Source: Verrucomicrobiia bacterium DG1235 (lineage in GTDB: Bacteria; Verrucomicrobiota; Verrucomicrobiia; Opitutales; Opitutaceae). From it: a stretch of 64,000 nucleotides of DNA. How positions within the stretch are numbered: position 1 is the first letter of the stretch; every line of letters begins with the position of its first letter. Shown piece after piece: positions 1 to 8,600 of this stretch. The notes beneath the pieces are model-generated. The model saw nothing but the letters and a program-made list of their open reading frames with translations, had not been told where the DNA came from and ran no database searches. Made by a program: the position numbers and the translations under genes. The DNA lies in contig DS990592.1 of the NCBI GenBank assembly GCA_000155695.1, positions 1,140,232 to 1,204,231 on the forward strand. The letters run 5' to 3'.

Positions 1-110
1 CCCCTTCGCTCCAAAACCCTCGACATCAACAACCCCTTAAAACATAAAACCAAATGATATAAGTGTAACCGATGTGTCCGGTTTTTGTGTTACCGATGTC
101 CATCTCGTAC
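1..110. mobile_element. Possible terminal fragment of an IS21-like element
   Basis: Two imperfect direct repeats, GTGTAACCGATGTGTCC at 63-79 and GTGTTACCGATGTCC at 87-101, sit just before the 3' half of an attC site that starts at about 111. Multiple short terminal repeats of this kind are typical of IS21-family ends, and the abrupt switch to attC sequence fits an insertion into that attC. No transposase is visible, so this is a tentative reading of a fragment. Confidence 0.3.
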
Positions 111-152
111 CACCTCAATCGAAGCCGACATCGTGTGGATTTGACGTTGGAT
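111..152 (+). repeat. attC site, 3' half only
   Basis: The stretch from 111 to the core GTTGGAT (146-152) is nearly the same as the right arm of the attC at 21023-21070 (both contain CCTCAATCGAAGCCG and CATCGTGTGGATTTGACGTT). The left arm that should pair with it is absent and is replaced by unrelated sequence. Confidence 0.75.
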
Positions 153-162
153 AAAATAAAAT

Positions 163-681
163 ATGGCGAGACTCGCGACAGTAAAAGATTTGAGAGCCAT
201 TTCAGAACTGTGTCTACCGGTTCAAAGACTTCACGCAGAAATCGCTCCTTGGCTCATCAAGAAACCAGCTGACGATTCTGAACTCCGGGATTGGCTTAGC
301 GATGAACTCGAATCACCTGATTCCCTATTCCTAGTCGTTGAGTACAACGATGAGGTCGTTGGATATCTCTATGCACAGGAGATCAAAAGAGATGAATCGT
401 GGGTACGACCACAACTCCACTACCTTATGTTAAGCCATATTTCAGTCTCGGCTGATTTTCAAAGAAATGGGTTTGGCCATGAACTGATGAAGAATCTATT
501 CGAAGAAGGCCGTAAAAGAGGAATCTCTCGAGTGGACTTGGAGGTTTGGGACTTCAATCAGGGGGCTCAGAAGTTTTTCTCAAACTACGGATTCGAAAGC
601 TTGAGCATGCGAAAAACTTTGAATATAGAAAAAGAGTCCAACCAGTCGTGCCATACAACTCCGGCCAGCGCTCCGCGCTAG
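163..681 (+). CDS. GNAT-family N-acetyltransferase (cassette 1)
   Basis: The 172-residue protein has the size and layout of a GNAT enzyme, which moves an acetyl group from acetyl-CoA to an amine. The acetyl-CoA pyrophosphate loop Q-R-N-G-F-G is at residues 100-105, following the strand HISVSADF, and the late motif AQKFFSNYGFESLSM matches the GNAT strand-helix end. The substrate cannot be read from sequence. The gene starts 11 bases after the cassette core. Its last twelve or so residues (...NQSCHTTPASAPR) are encoded by the attC site, so the enzyme fold ends at about residue 158. The cassette ends GTTGGAT/GTCCAAC match at six of seven bases. Confidence 0.88.
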   Translation: MARLATVKDLRAISELCLPVQRLHAEIAPWLIKKPADDSELRDWLSDELESPDSLFLVVEYNDEVVGYLYAQEIKRDESWVRPQLHYLMLSHISVSADFQRNGFGHELMKNLFEEGRKRGISRVDLEVWDFNQGAQKFFSNYGFESLSMRKTLNIEKESNQSCHTTPASAPR

Positions 682-713
682 CCTATATCCATCGTATCAC
701 CTCGACGTTGTAG
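636..713 (+). repeat. attC site, 78 bp
   Basis: R'' is GTCCAAC at 636-642 and R' is GTTGTAG at 707-713. The centre is the palindrome GCCAGCGCTCCGCGCTAGC. The stop codon of the preceding acetyltransferase lies inside it. Confidence 0.88.
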
Positions 714-723
714 CAGAAAAAAC

Positions 724-1533
724 ATGAAAGATAAAATAGATCCCGTTGAAGTCGCAAAATTTGAGAATGAAACTTGGTCCCGATGTGCCTCGGGATACAT
801 CGAGGGCTTCGGAGCCTTAGTCGCCGAGGCCATCGATTCAATTCTCGCTGAGGCCAGCGTCAAGAACGGGACGTTCTGTTTAGATGTTGGGACCGGACCA
901 GGAAATACGGCAAAATCGGCATCAGAATTGGGTGCAAGAACTATCGGAATTGATTTTTCCGATACTATGCTCGCCGAGGCCCGTGTCCGAAATCCCGAGC
1001 TCGAGTTTTTGAATGCATCGGCTGAAAAGCTGCCCTTCGCGGACGACGAGTTCGATGCGGTGGTAGGTAACTATATCCTACATCACTCAGGTGAGCCGGA
1101 AAAGATCCTCTCCGATTCATTCAGAGTCCTAAAGCCAGGCGGAAAGGCGGCCTTTACGGTCTGGTCCAAGCCGGAGAAGCTGGAAGCGTTTGGTCTATTT
1201 TTCGGAGCCGTTGGAGAACACTTAGGTTCACCAGATTTACCACATGGTCCTCTATTTGGGATATCCGATTTTGATCATTTTCATCATTTGCTTCGAGAAG
1301 CTGGGTTCACTAAGACCTCAGTTCGAGAGTTACCAACCGTATGGAAAACACCATCGATCTCTTCCTATCTCAGAGCTTTTCACGACTGGGCAAATCTCAA
1401 TGTCGTTGACAAAGAAATAAGAGAGAAAATCGAAGAGACTATCCTTAAGTCATCAGGACGCTATCAATCCGAAGGCGTATATTATATTCCAAATCCATCG
1501 ATTCTTCTTTCGGGAACCAAAGCAATCTACTAA
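724..1533 (+). CDS. Class I SAM-dependent methyltransferase (cassette 2)
   Basis: The 269-residue protein carries the class I methyltransferase motif I at residues 54-60 (D-V-G-T-G-P-G), an acidic residue for the ribose hydroxyls at the end of the next strand (GIDFSD), the post-motif LPFADDEFDAVVGNYILHH and the RVLKPGGKAAF motif. This order is that of the UbiE/Methyltransf_11 group, which methylates small molecules; the substrate is not predictable. It is a single-gene cassette starting 10 bases after its core. The two cassette ends (GTTGTAG and GCCGAAC) pair poorly, unlike almost all the others, so this cassette may be a hybrid of two. Confidence 0.88.
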   Translation: MKDKIDPVEVAKFENETWSRCASGYIEGFGALVAEAIDSILAEASVKNGTFCLDVGTGPGNTAKSASELGARTIGIDFSDTMLAEARVRNPELEFLNASAEKLPFADDEFDAVVGNYILHHSGEPEKILSDSFRVLKPGGKAAFTVWSKPEKLEAFGLFFGAVGEHLGSPDLPHGPLFGISDFDHFHHLLREAGFTKTSVRELPTVWKTPSISSYLRAFHDWANLNVVDKEIREKIEETILKSSGRYQSEGVYYIPNPSILLSGTKAIY

Positions 1534-1547
1534 TCGGATAAATGGAC

Positions 1548-1603
1548 GCCGAACCAGTCGCTGGTGGTGACGCTCGCGTCGCACCACAGCTTAAACGATG
1601 GCA
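1548..1603 (+). repeat. attC site, 56 bp, GAT core
   Basis: R'' is GCCGAAC at 1548-1554 and R' is GATGGCA at 1597-1603. It is the shortest site in the array, with a stem around GGTGGTGACGCTCGCGTCGCACCAC. Confidence 0.78.
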
Positions 1604-1650
1604 AAAAAAGGAAGACTTGCAGAATTTGGCCCAAAATCCACAATAGCGTC

Positions 1651-1863
1651 ATGGTTAGACTCGCCGACATCCAGAAACAAGCTGACGATCTTTCAAAGGA
1701 AGACCGTGCAGGACTGCTTGCTCACCTCCTACATTCACTTGAAGGAGTACCTCAAGGGCCTGATGATCAGGAAGTTCTCGAAAGAGACAGAGCACTCGAA
1801 TCAGGAGAGACAGCCCCAATCGGTCACGATCAATTCCTTCGGGAAGCTCGATCTCGCCCCTAA
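1651..1863 (+). CDS. Addiction-module antitoxin (cassette 3)
   Basis: This 70-residue protein begins MVRLADIQKQADDLSKEDRAGLLAHLLHSLEG, the pattern of the short 'putative addiction module component' antitoxins that pair with ParE/RelE toxins and neutralise them by direct binding. I chose the ATG at 1651 because the sequence before it in the same frame is low-complexity and not family-like. Its stop overlaps the toxin start (TAATG at 1861-1865), so the two are translationally coupled. Toxin-antitoxin pairs are common in long cassette arrays, where they penalise loss of neighbouring cassettes. Confidence 0.85.
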   Translation: MVRLADIQKQADDLSKEDRAGLLAHLLHSLEGVPQGPDDQEVLERDRALESGETAPIGHDQFLREARSRP

Positions 1864-2156
1864 TGCGGTTTGTCGAGTACCATCCCAAGGCTCCTGCTGA
1901 CGCTAAAAAACTACTTGATCACTACGAGTCGATATCCCTTCCGCTTGGAGATTCATTTTGGATCGAACTCCTAGAGACGATAGAGCTGGCAAGAAAAGAG
2001 CCCGAGCAACACCACTTCGACGCGACTGGTTTGCGTAGAAGCAACTTGAAGCGGTTTCCTGTTCACATCCTATTTAGAATTAAGGAAGGAAGCATTCGAG
2101 TAACTGCAATTCGACACAACAGACAAAACCCACGATTTGGTTCGAAAAGGAGGTAG
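1863..2156 (+). CDS. ParE/RelE-type toxin (cassette 3)
   Basis: The 97-residue protein has the ParE/RelE fold pattern: an N-terminal VEYHPKAPADAKKLLDHYES helix pair, a central FWIELLETIELARKEPEQ segment, and the C-terminal strands RFPVHILFRIKEGSIRVTAIRHNRQNPRFG. The spacing and RHNRQNP end resemble ParE, which poisons gyrase, more than RelE ribonucleases, but the target is inferred. It directly follows its antitoxin with a 1-base overlap and stops immediately before the R'' of the next attC. A second pair of the same kind sits at 4013-4521 with only moderate similarity, so this is independent acquisition rather than a recent duplicate. Confidence 0.87.
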   Translation: MRFVEYHPKAPADAKKLLDHYESISLPLGDSFWIELLETIELARKEPEQHHFDATGLRRSNLKRFPVHILFRIKEGSIRVTAIRHNRQNPRFGSKRR

Positions 2157-2224
2157 TGCCATCAAGACAGTGCTCACAACTCCGGCCACCGCGCGTCCTA
2201 CGTCGTGAGACCTCAGCGTTCGAC
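2157..2224 (+). repeat. attC site, 68 bp
   Basis: R'' is TGCCATC at 2157-2163, the exact complement of this cassette's left core GATGGCA; R' is GTTCGAC at 2218-2224. Confidence 0.9.
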
Positions 2225-2232
2225 AAAATAAA

Positions 2233-2580
2233 ATGAATCAACAAGCACTCATCGCTAACGCCCGAAGAAAAGCACTTCGTGAGCGTAGAAAAAGAGAAGG
2301 TGCATTTTCTCGCGATGACTTGCTTTCACTCCAAGTCTCAACGGTTCCTAGATGGAAAAGAATCGTCGTTTCGACATTCGGACTATGCAGCTTGATCGGA
2401 GGCATCATCGCAATGATTCAAACAGATTCATGGATACTTGCTTCCCTTTTCATCGCCTTCGGCTTGATGCTCATCTATATCGGTGCATTCAAGAGAAAGA
2501 AGACAATCGACTCGGCCTTGAATGGTATCGATGCAGGAACTACAACCAACATACTTGATGCAATATGGGATGCACTATGA
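2233..2580 (+). CDS. Small membrane protein, unknown function (cassette 4)
   Basis: I do not recognise this 115-residue protein. It has a basic N-terminal region (residues 1-45, many Arg and Lys), two adjacent hydrophobic segments (about 46-65, IVVSTFGLCSLIGGIIAMI, and 70-87, ILASLFIAFGLMLIYIGAF), and a short charged tail. It is likely an inner-membrane hairpin with both ends in the cytoplasm. The ATG lies 8 bases after its core site, leaving little room for a promoter, so expression probably depends on an upstream promoter. Confidence 0.75.
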   Translation: MNQQALIANARRKALRERRKREGAFSRDDLLSLQVSTVPRWKRIVVSTFGLCSLIGGIIAMIQTDSWILASLFIAFGLMLIYIGAFKRKKTIDSALNGIDAGTTTNILDAIWDAL

Positions 2581-2587
2581 AGATTAG

Positions 2588-2712
2588 GTCGAACAAGTCG
2601 CTCGATACAACTCGGGCCAAGCGCCCCGAGTTGTGGACGCAGCAAGGTGAAGTTAACCCAACTACTTTCATAACGGACCTCTAGGCCCTCGCGTATCAGC
2701 TCTGCGTTGGCA
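2588..2712 (+). repeat. attC site, 125 bp (long class)
   Basis: R'' is GTCGAAC at 2588-2594, R' is GTTGGCA at 2706-2712. The long class contains a hairpin ACTCGGGCC/GGCGCCCCGAGT-like core followed by GTTGTGGACGCAGCAAGG and an extra arm ending CTAGGCCCTCGCGTATC. Confidence 0.9.
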
Positions 2713-2718
2713 GAAAAG

Positions 2719-3285
2719 ATGGAAGTAATCGACTACAACAAAACTCCAACGTTCTCTTTTGAAGGGATCGTTACTCGCTACCGCGATTTATGCCGACAGC
2801 ACGGAGTAAAGTCACCGATTGATTTCCAACCTAGAGAACACTGTGCTGAAGGGAAACAATGGATCTATCCCGTATGGAGCGATGTTGAACAAGGGATCAC
2901 CGAAAACGATCCAGCATGTATCGATCTAGGAATATGGTGCCTTGAAGTAGAAGAGCCGATCCCCTTTGGTTGCTGTATCCGTAACTCCATTGCAAACAAG
3001 CTCTACCGATCAAAATTGAATGACCAACAGAAGAACTGGTTGAAGAAAGTGGTTACCACACGACTGCTATCCAGACACCCTGGAGTCCACTACAAAAGAC
3101 TAGGAAGGTTGCTTTTCTGCACAGGCCCTCAAATCAATGATTTTACTCCTTTTGAGCTTAAATCTGGAGACGATGCTTACATCACTCGTCGAAAGAACTA
3201 CATCAATATGAAACGAGATGCCAACCAGGCGCTGCAGGCAACGAGCGCAAGCGCTCGCCGCCTGAACTCGACGTTCGACGAATGA
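2719..3285 (+). CDS. Hypothetical protein reading through its attC (cassette 5)
   Basis: The 188-residue protein is not recognised. It has no signal peptide or membrane segment; it contains several Cys residues (CCIR, CAEGKQW) and a lysine-rich middle. The ATG at 2719 is preferred over the TTG at 2707 that lies inside the core site. The reading frame crosses the whole downstream attC (tail ANQALQATSASARRLNSTFDE) and its TGA overlaps the ATG of the next cassette's gene (ATGA at 3282-3285). Translation of this gene could therefore couple to the next cassette, which is unusual for cassette boundaries. Confidence 0.7.
   Translation: MEVIDYNKTPTFSFEGIVTRYRDLCRQHGVKSPIDFQPREHCAEGKQWIYPVWSDVEQGITENDPACIDLGIWCLEVEEPIPFGCCIRNSIANKLYRSKLNDQQKNWLKKVVTTRLLSRHPGVHYKRLGRLLFCTGPQINDFTPFELKSGDDAYITRRKNYINMKRDANQALQATSASARRLNSTFDE
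3219..3279 (+). repeat. attC site, 61 bp (short class)
   Basis: R'' is TGCCAAC at 3219-3225 and R' is GTTCGAC at 3273-3279. The centre is the perfect palindrome GAGCGCAAGCGCTC. Confidence 0.9.
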
Positions 3286-3830
3286 AAAAACTAACAACTG
3301 CAATCCTAGTTGCTTTCAGCGTGCCTCTCTTAGCAGCCAAAACAAAGCCTGAGCTTGTGCACGAGGCACAAATGTCAGTTTTAACGAAATTCATCGCCAG
3401 TTTCAACAGCGACGAGATCTCTACTGTCCACGAACTTTTCGAAATAACCGAATCCGGAACGGACAAGCTCGCGAGGCAAATCTATACCCAACATAAAGTC
3501 GAAAGTTTGCGGCACGAAGTCGGTAAGATCAGTGCACTTGAGGAAGACAGCAGATTCGAAAAAGCTGCTGATTTCGAATATCCGGCGTACTTGGTATCCC
3601 CTTACAACCAGGCCGACAATCGACTCGGGCCATCACTCGGAATCAACATAGTTTTTGAAGATGGTACTGCTTCTAGAGCGCTTTTCTCCTTTTCTAAATA
3701 CAAGAAGAAGAGAGGAACAAAGATAAGAATGATTACGTTTATTCTATCCGACGTCACTTTGAGAGATAAGCTTAACAGCCGAGAAATAGAAATTTCGAAC
3801 AAGACGAAGGAAATTCTTCTGAAAGAATGA
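3282..3830 (+). CDS. Exported hypothetical protein (cassette 6)
   Basis: The 182-residue protein starts with a likely signal peptide (MKKLTTAILVAFSVPLLAA, cleavage near residue 19) and is otherwise hydrophilic, so it is probably periplasmic. The body, beginning ELVHEAQMSVLTKFIASFN, matches no family I know. The start codon lies only 3 bases past the cassette core and overlaps the stop of the preceding cassette's ORF. The cassette ends GTTCGAC/GTCGAAC are fully complementary. Confidence 0.72.
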   Translation: MKKLTTAILVAFSVPLLAAKTKPELVHEAQMSVLTKFIASFNSDEISTVHELFEITESGTDKLARQIYTQHKVESLRHEVGKISALEEDSRFEKAADFEYPAYLVSPYNQADNRLGPSLGINIVFEDGTASRALFSFSKYKKKRGTKIRMITFILSDVTLRDKLNSREIEISNKTKEILLKE

Positions 3831-3840
3831 TGAAAAGAAG

Positions 3841-3966
3841 GTCGAACAAGACGCTCGATACAACTCGGGCCAAGCGCCCCGAGTTGTGGACGCAGCAAGG
3901 ACGATTCTTGCCCTACTCTTTCACAACCATCAACCTAGGCCCTCGCGTATCACCTCAGCGATGGGC
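3841..3966 (+). repeat. attC site, 126 bp (long class), GAT core
   Basis: R'' is GTCGAAC at 3841-3847 and R' is GATGGGC at 3960-3966. It has the same long-class body as the sites at 2588 and 17523. Confidence 0.9.
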
Positions 3967-4012
3967 GAAAAATTGAGATCGCAATCCTAAGCACTTACAC
4001 CAATATGACACC

Positions 4013-4228
4013 ATGACACGGATCGAAGCATTGAAAATCGAGGCTATGGACCTGACAGACTCCAACAGAGCCACACTGGCAAGCGAACTCCTTTACTCTC
4101 TTCCAGCTACCCTATCAGACGAAGACGAGGGAATGGCCGAAGCCCTAAGGCGAGATGCCGATCTTACAGCAAACCCATCGAGCGGAATGACTTGGGATGA
4201 ACTGAAGAAAGGGATTGGCCGAGACTGA
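4013..4228 (+). CDS. Addiction-module antitoxin (cassette 7)
   Basis: The 71-residue protein (MTRIEALKIEAMDLTDSNRATLASELLYSLPATLSDEDEG) matches the short addiction-module antitoxin family, with the typical '...R..LA..LL.SL' helix and an acidic middle followed by a GMTWDELKKGI toxin-binding tail. Its stop overlaps the toxin start (TGATG at 4226-4230). The start is 46 bases after the core, more room than in most cassettes, which would permit a module-specific promoter, though no clear -10/-35 pair is visible. Confidence 0.84.
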   Translation: MTRIEALKIEAMDLTDSNRATLASELLYSLPATLSDEDEGMAEALRRDADLTANPSSGMTWDELKKGIGRD

Positions 4229-4521
4229 TGAGCTTGATTTTCCATAAGCTAGTCCAGAGAGACCTGAGAGTCGTCCTGCGGTACTACGAAGAAGAAGGCG
4301 GTCCACAATTAGCGGACCGCTTCTTTCTTGAACTCGGCTCACTGGTGAGGGACGTCGAATTAACACCCGAAAAGTTTCACGAAGTGAAGAACGGCTTGAA
4401 GCGAGCGAACATGCCGAACTTCCCCTACCACCTCCTTTTCAGCATCCACGGACAAGGAGTCCGAATCTTAGTTTTACGCCACCACCGACGACATCCTCGC
4501 TACGGAATGAGTAGAAAATGA
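4228..4521 (+). CDS. ParE-type toxin (cassette 7)
   Basis: The 97-residue protein has the ParE layout: LIFHKLVQRDLRVVLRYYEEEGG at the N-terminus, ADRFFLELGSLVRDVELTPEKF in the middle, and FPYHLLFSIHGQGVRILVLRHHRRHPRYG at the C-terminus. It aligns by eye with the toxin at 1863-2156 (shared KR.NMP/LKRFP..LF and RH.R.PR.G motifs), so both belong to one family. It is coupled to its antitoxin by a 1-base overlap, and both sit in a cassette with a GAT/ATC core. Confidence 0.87.
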   Translation: MSLIFHKLVQRDLRVVLRYYEEEGGPQLADRFFLELGSLVRDVELTPEKFHEVKNGLKRANMPNFPYHLLFSIHGQGVRILVLRHHRRHPRYGMSRK

Positions 4522-4524
4522 AAT

Positions 4525-4584
4525 GCCCATCAAGTCGGTGCTCACAACTCGCGCAAGCGCTCGCCTGAGACCTCGGCGTTAGCT
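4525..4584 (+). repeat. attC site, 60 bp (short class)
   Basis: R'' is GCCCATC at 4525-4531, complementary to this cassette's left core GATGGGC; R' is GTTAGCT at 4578-4584. Confidence 0.9.
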
Positions 4585-4592
4585 AATTAAAA

Positions 4593-5174
4593 ATGAATGA
4601 CATCGTTGCAACTGTATCCGCTTACTTGATATGTGCGGTGTCTCTTTGGCTTGCGACGCGGGAAAAGAAAAAGGTTAAAAACGAATGGAGAAGACCGGTT
4701 GGACCACTTCTACGCTTGGCGGTGCTCTTTCTTGGTTTTCATTTCATTTTTTTGGCAATTCAGATTTCTGCGTTAGAAGGTTACCTTTTCATCGCACTCT
4801 TTGTAGTGATCTCCTTTGTGGGCGTATGGCTGGACCCATTCTTGGTCCTGCTCATCGTTACGTCATACGTCTTCTTTGAGTGGGTTTTCTGGTTTCCTGA
4901 TCGGGACTCCTACGTTCTGAGCCGAGCAGTTAAAGGAGAGAAAAAAAGGAAAGAAGTAAAAGAGAAGATAGGGATAGCCATCTCAGACCTGAAGCCAGTC
5001 GGTCAGATTGAAATCGAGGGACAGAAATTTGACGCGAGATCTTCATTGGGATTCATCAGCAAAGGTGATCCAGTAGAGATTGTCAGCCAAAGCGGCTTTG
5101 AAATGATAGTTAACAAAATAGGAGCTAACCAAGCGTCGCTCACAACTCCGGAGGCTCCGCCTCCTACGTCGTGA
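4593..5174 (+). CDS. NfeD-like membrane protein (cassette 8)
   Basis: The 193-residue protein has an N-terminal hydrophobic segment (residues 2-20), then a cluster of hydrophobic segments between about 37 and 110, and a soluble C-terminal domain (about 130-180) reading IGIAISDLKPVGQIEIEGQKFDARSS...ISKGDPVEIVSQSGFEMIVNKI. That is the pattern of the NfeD OB-fold domain. NfeD proteins work with stomatin-like partners in membrane quality control; no stomatin gene is here. The tail ANQASLTTPEAPPPTS is encoded by attC. The cassette ends GTTAGCT/AGCTAAC are fully complementary. Confidence 0.75.
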   Translation: MNDIVATVSAYLICAVSLWLATREKKKVKNEWRRPVGPLLRLAVLFLGFHFIFLAIQISALEGYLFIALFVVISFVGVWLDPFLVLLIVTSYVFFEWVFWFPDRDSYVLSRAVKGEKKRKEVKEKIGIAISDLKPVGQIEIEGQKFDARSSLGFISKGDPVEIVSQSGFEMIVNKIGANQASLTTPEAPPPTS

Positions 5175-5190
5175 GGACTCGACGTTCTAC
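5123..5190 (+). repeat. attC site, 68 bp
   Basis: R'' is AGCTAAC at 5123-5129 and R' is GTTCTAC at 5184-5190. The body GCTCACAACTCCGGAGGC with CGTCGTGAG is shared with the sites at 2157 and 10799. Confidence 0.9.
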
Positions 5191-5202
5191 AAAAAACAGA
5201 CT

Positions 5203-5622
5203 GTGAGCAACCTACAAAAGATAAACAAAAAGATCAAATGATGGCTGTCTGTTACCGCCTTTGGATCGCTGTTGTTTTTCTTCGCATTCAGCTTTGTCGA
5301 TGCACGCCACAAAAATCATATACCACCAGAGTTAATATATCCACCTGATTGGACTAGAGGATTGGCAGCGGCGTTGCTAATTGTTCGACAATGAATTCCA
5401 AACGAAACGAACAAAATTGAACCACTAGTGAGTAGATTTCTGATACAAAATTTGTTTCCACTATTCTGATATATCCCAATTAGAATTGCGGTCCCTGCTG
5501 ACGAACAAGTTGCGACCTGACCCTGGTGATTTATTTTAGAACACCCAGATCGTTTTATCGAGACAATCAATTCACACTATGGCAGCTTCTCGGTCCTGTT
5601 ACCCTATTCACTCTTCCATCCA
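5203..5622 (+). pseudogene. Frame interrupted only by TGA, leading into the giant cassette gene
   Basis: From the GTG at 5203 to the start of the giant gene at 5623 one frame has five stops, all TGA (5239, 5392, 5467, 5518, 5527), and no TAA or TAG. The 140 codons give a membrane-protein-like sequence with hydrophobic stretches such as WLSVTAFGSLLFFFAFSF and GLAAALLIV, and the frame is the same as that of the downstream gene. A decayed membrane-protein gene is the simplest reading; recoding of TGA as Trp would give one continuous product, and chance cannot be excluded. Confidence 0.35.
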
Positions 5623-8600
5623 ATGCGCAGTAGCCGACCTCTCATCCTGACGATTATAATCCTTTTATTCTCATCGCTTACCGAACTGCAGGCACAGTTG
5701 CTGGATCGGGACGGTGATGGAGTCAGCGACCTTTGGCAGGGCCTTCATCAACTCCCGACGATCAACCCGGATCAGGATAGCGACGGCGACGGCACCACCG
5801 ATGCAGATGAAGCGATCGCCGGAACGGATCCATTTAATGCTGATTCGCAGTTCACCGTCACCGACTTTGAGATCCTCCCAATCGATCCGACTTCACTCCG
5901 CACTCGAGTGACCTTCGACGCGATAGCGGGCAAGTCATATCTCCTACAGGAGTCCACACTTGCAGCCAAAGATAATTGGACAGGTATCGGACTTCCCATT
6001 CAGCCCCAAGTTTCGGGGCCGTTCGAATTCGAAACTAAACTCTCCTTGCCTCTTGATCGGCATTTCCAGCGCATTCTCGTCGAGGATATAGATCAAGATG
6101 GGGATGGGATTTCAGCGTCGGATGAACTCACTATCGGGACTTCAGACAAGAACCCAAACACCGGCGGAGGGGAAGGCCTAACCGACTTCGACGCAGCCCT
6201 TGACTGGCTCTCAGACAAGACACCGGGAACGGCCCCAACAGGGACACCCGACAACCTCAGCGAGGTCGATGTCGCATGGATTCGGCAACCGATCGGAACC
6301 ACTACCCCTGCACTGCTCGCCACGGCGGTGGGCACAGGCGGCTGGCATCAACTGAGCACCTGGAGCGTTTCTGCAGCGGGGGTTCCGGTGGAGGAAATGA
6401 CGAGCCCGCCGATCGAAGGTTTCGATCCCCAGTTGATCACTCTCCCGATGGAGGGGAACCCTGCTTCGAACCCTCATCGCTTTGTCAGCGGGCGCCTCCG
6501 CGTCGATGGCAATCTCTGGCTCTCCAGTCGATCCGCGGACGGTTCAGGCAACCTGCGTCACCACCGGTCGGTCGGCTACGGGTCAAATGCCGGTGTCGAT
6601 GTCACGGCTTACCGCCTCGCCCAGCGACCCTTGCGGGCCATGGGCGAAACCGTAGCCTATCAGGTCGTTACGCCTTTGATTTATATTCCTGAGGGGAAAC
6701 TCGTTCCGAGTTTGCGTATCGTAAGCTGGCGCGTCGAAGCAGCGAGCGGTGAACTCTCGGCCATCGGCGACAGTGGTGAGCTAAGTAATCTCGGTCTCCC
6801 TCTCGATGTCGCCACGGCGAGACTAAACATCGCGCACCTAAGAGGAGATCAGTTTCAGCTCACCTATCGCAACACGAGCAACAATCAGGCTCACTTTACG
6901 TTTTTTGTCAGTACTTCGGGCACGTTCACCGACGGGGGTAGAAACTCCGGTTTTTCCGACATTCGAGGCAGTGGACGAGAGACGCTCCCTCAGCAGGCAA
7001 ACGCGATCGGCGGGCTGGCATCGAACGGCTATTTCACAGCAACCCGCGAGCCGTCGGGCGACCTCTCGATGCAAGTCTGGGATCTCCAGGCAGACGACGA
7101 TGGCGACCACGAACTATCTCTCCTGAGCGATGACAGCGTCGATCTGCTGCCACAGACAAACGGAATTTCCCTCCCCAACCCCGGACTGAGCAATGGCTTC
7201 GACGAGAATGCTCGGGCGGGCGAGCAGGTCGGCGAAGCCCTCGCAGTGGGCGATTTCAACGGCGACGGCTATCCCGACCTCGCCGTCGGGGCCCCCGGCC
7301 ACGACTTGTCAGGCGCGGCCAACACCGGGGCGGTCTACATTCTCCAGGGCAACTCCAATGGTCTTACAGGGCGCGGCTACGAACAGGTCTGGACACAGGC
7401 CAGCGAAGGCGTCCCCCTGAGCGCCGAGGCAGGAGATCGATTTGGAACGACCCTCGCAGCGGGCGATTTCAATGGCGACGACATCGACGACCTCGCCATC
7501 GGCGTGCCCTTCGAAGAGGTCAGTGATGTAAGCGCGGCGGGTGCTGTGCTCGTGCTCTATGGTACGCCGTTTGGACTCTCCTCCGATAACGCTCGCAATT
7601 TCACCCAGACATTTGGAGGGCTTTCCTCCGAGCCTTTCGACTACTTTGGCTGGGCCCTCACAGCCGGGGATTACAACAACGATGGCCACGACGACCTCGC
7701 CATCGGCATCCTCAATGAAACGGTCGGCGACGTGGAGAATGCCGGGGCTGTCATGGTCCTGAATGGCTCTTCTGCTCGCTTACAGACGGGCAACCGCCAA
7801 TACATCCACCAAGATCTGCTTAACACTTGGAATGCTGCGGAAGTGGGTGATGGCTTTGGCCGCGCTCTGGCCACGGGGGACTTTGACAACGATTCCTTCG
7901 ATGACCTCGCCGTTGGCATTTCCCGCGAGATGGTCAGGGGAAACCCAGGGGCGGGAGCCGTACAGGTCTTCTACGGGTCGAACGACGGCCTCGATCAGGA
8001 CATTTTTGTTTCCCAAGCTGGCTTCAGTGGAGGCGAGGACATTCGCGGCGCAACCGAGACAAACGACTACTTCGGCGAGAGTCTTGCAGCAGGTGATTTC
8101 AATGGCGACGGCACCGACGACCTCGCCATCGGCGTGCCTGGCGAAGATATCGGCACGATCGTCGATGGCGGTGCAGTTAACGTACTGTACGGCATCGGTC
8201 TCTTCAATTTTGGCCTCAGCGACTTCAACAACCTTCTCATCACGGAGGAGGATTTCAATCCAGTCGGCGGTTCGCTCGGTGGGGTCGCGACAGCGGGCGA
8301 CCGGTTCGGCCACGCTCTCACCACCGGTGACTTCAATGACGATGGGCTCGCAGACCTCGTCGTAGGCACCCCTTTTAACGAGGCTTTTGAAGATACCCCA
8401 AACACTGGTCTGCTCTACACCATCCTAGGGTCGAACGACGGACTTACCTCGACAGGCAATCGCCAAGTAACCTTCAATCGGTCGCTCACGCATCTCGATG
8501 GGAACAGCTACGCTCTGGAGGGTGAAAACGAGTCCAATGACCAATTCGGCTCCACACTCATAACCGGTGATTTCGACTCCGACGGACAGGACGACCTCAT

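Noticed and set aside
5316-5570. 84-codon minus-strand frame antisense to the TGA-only stretch
   Set aside because: No family-like sequence or ribosome-binding site; it is open largely because TGA on one strand reads as Ser on the other.
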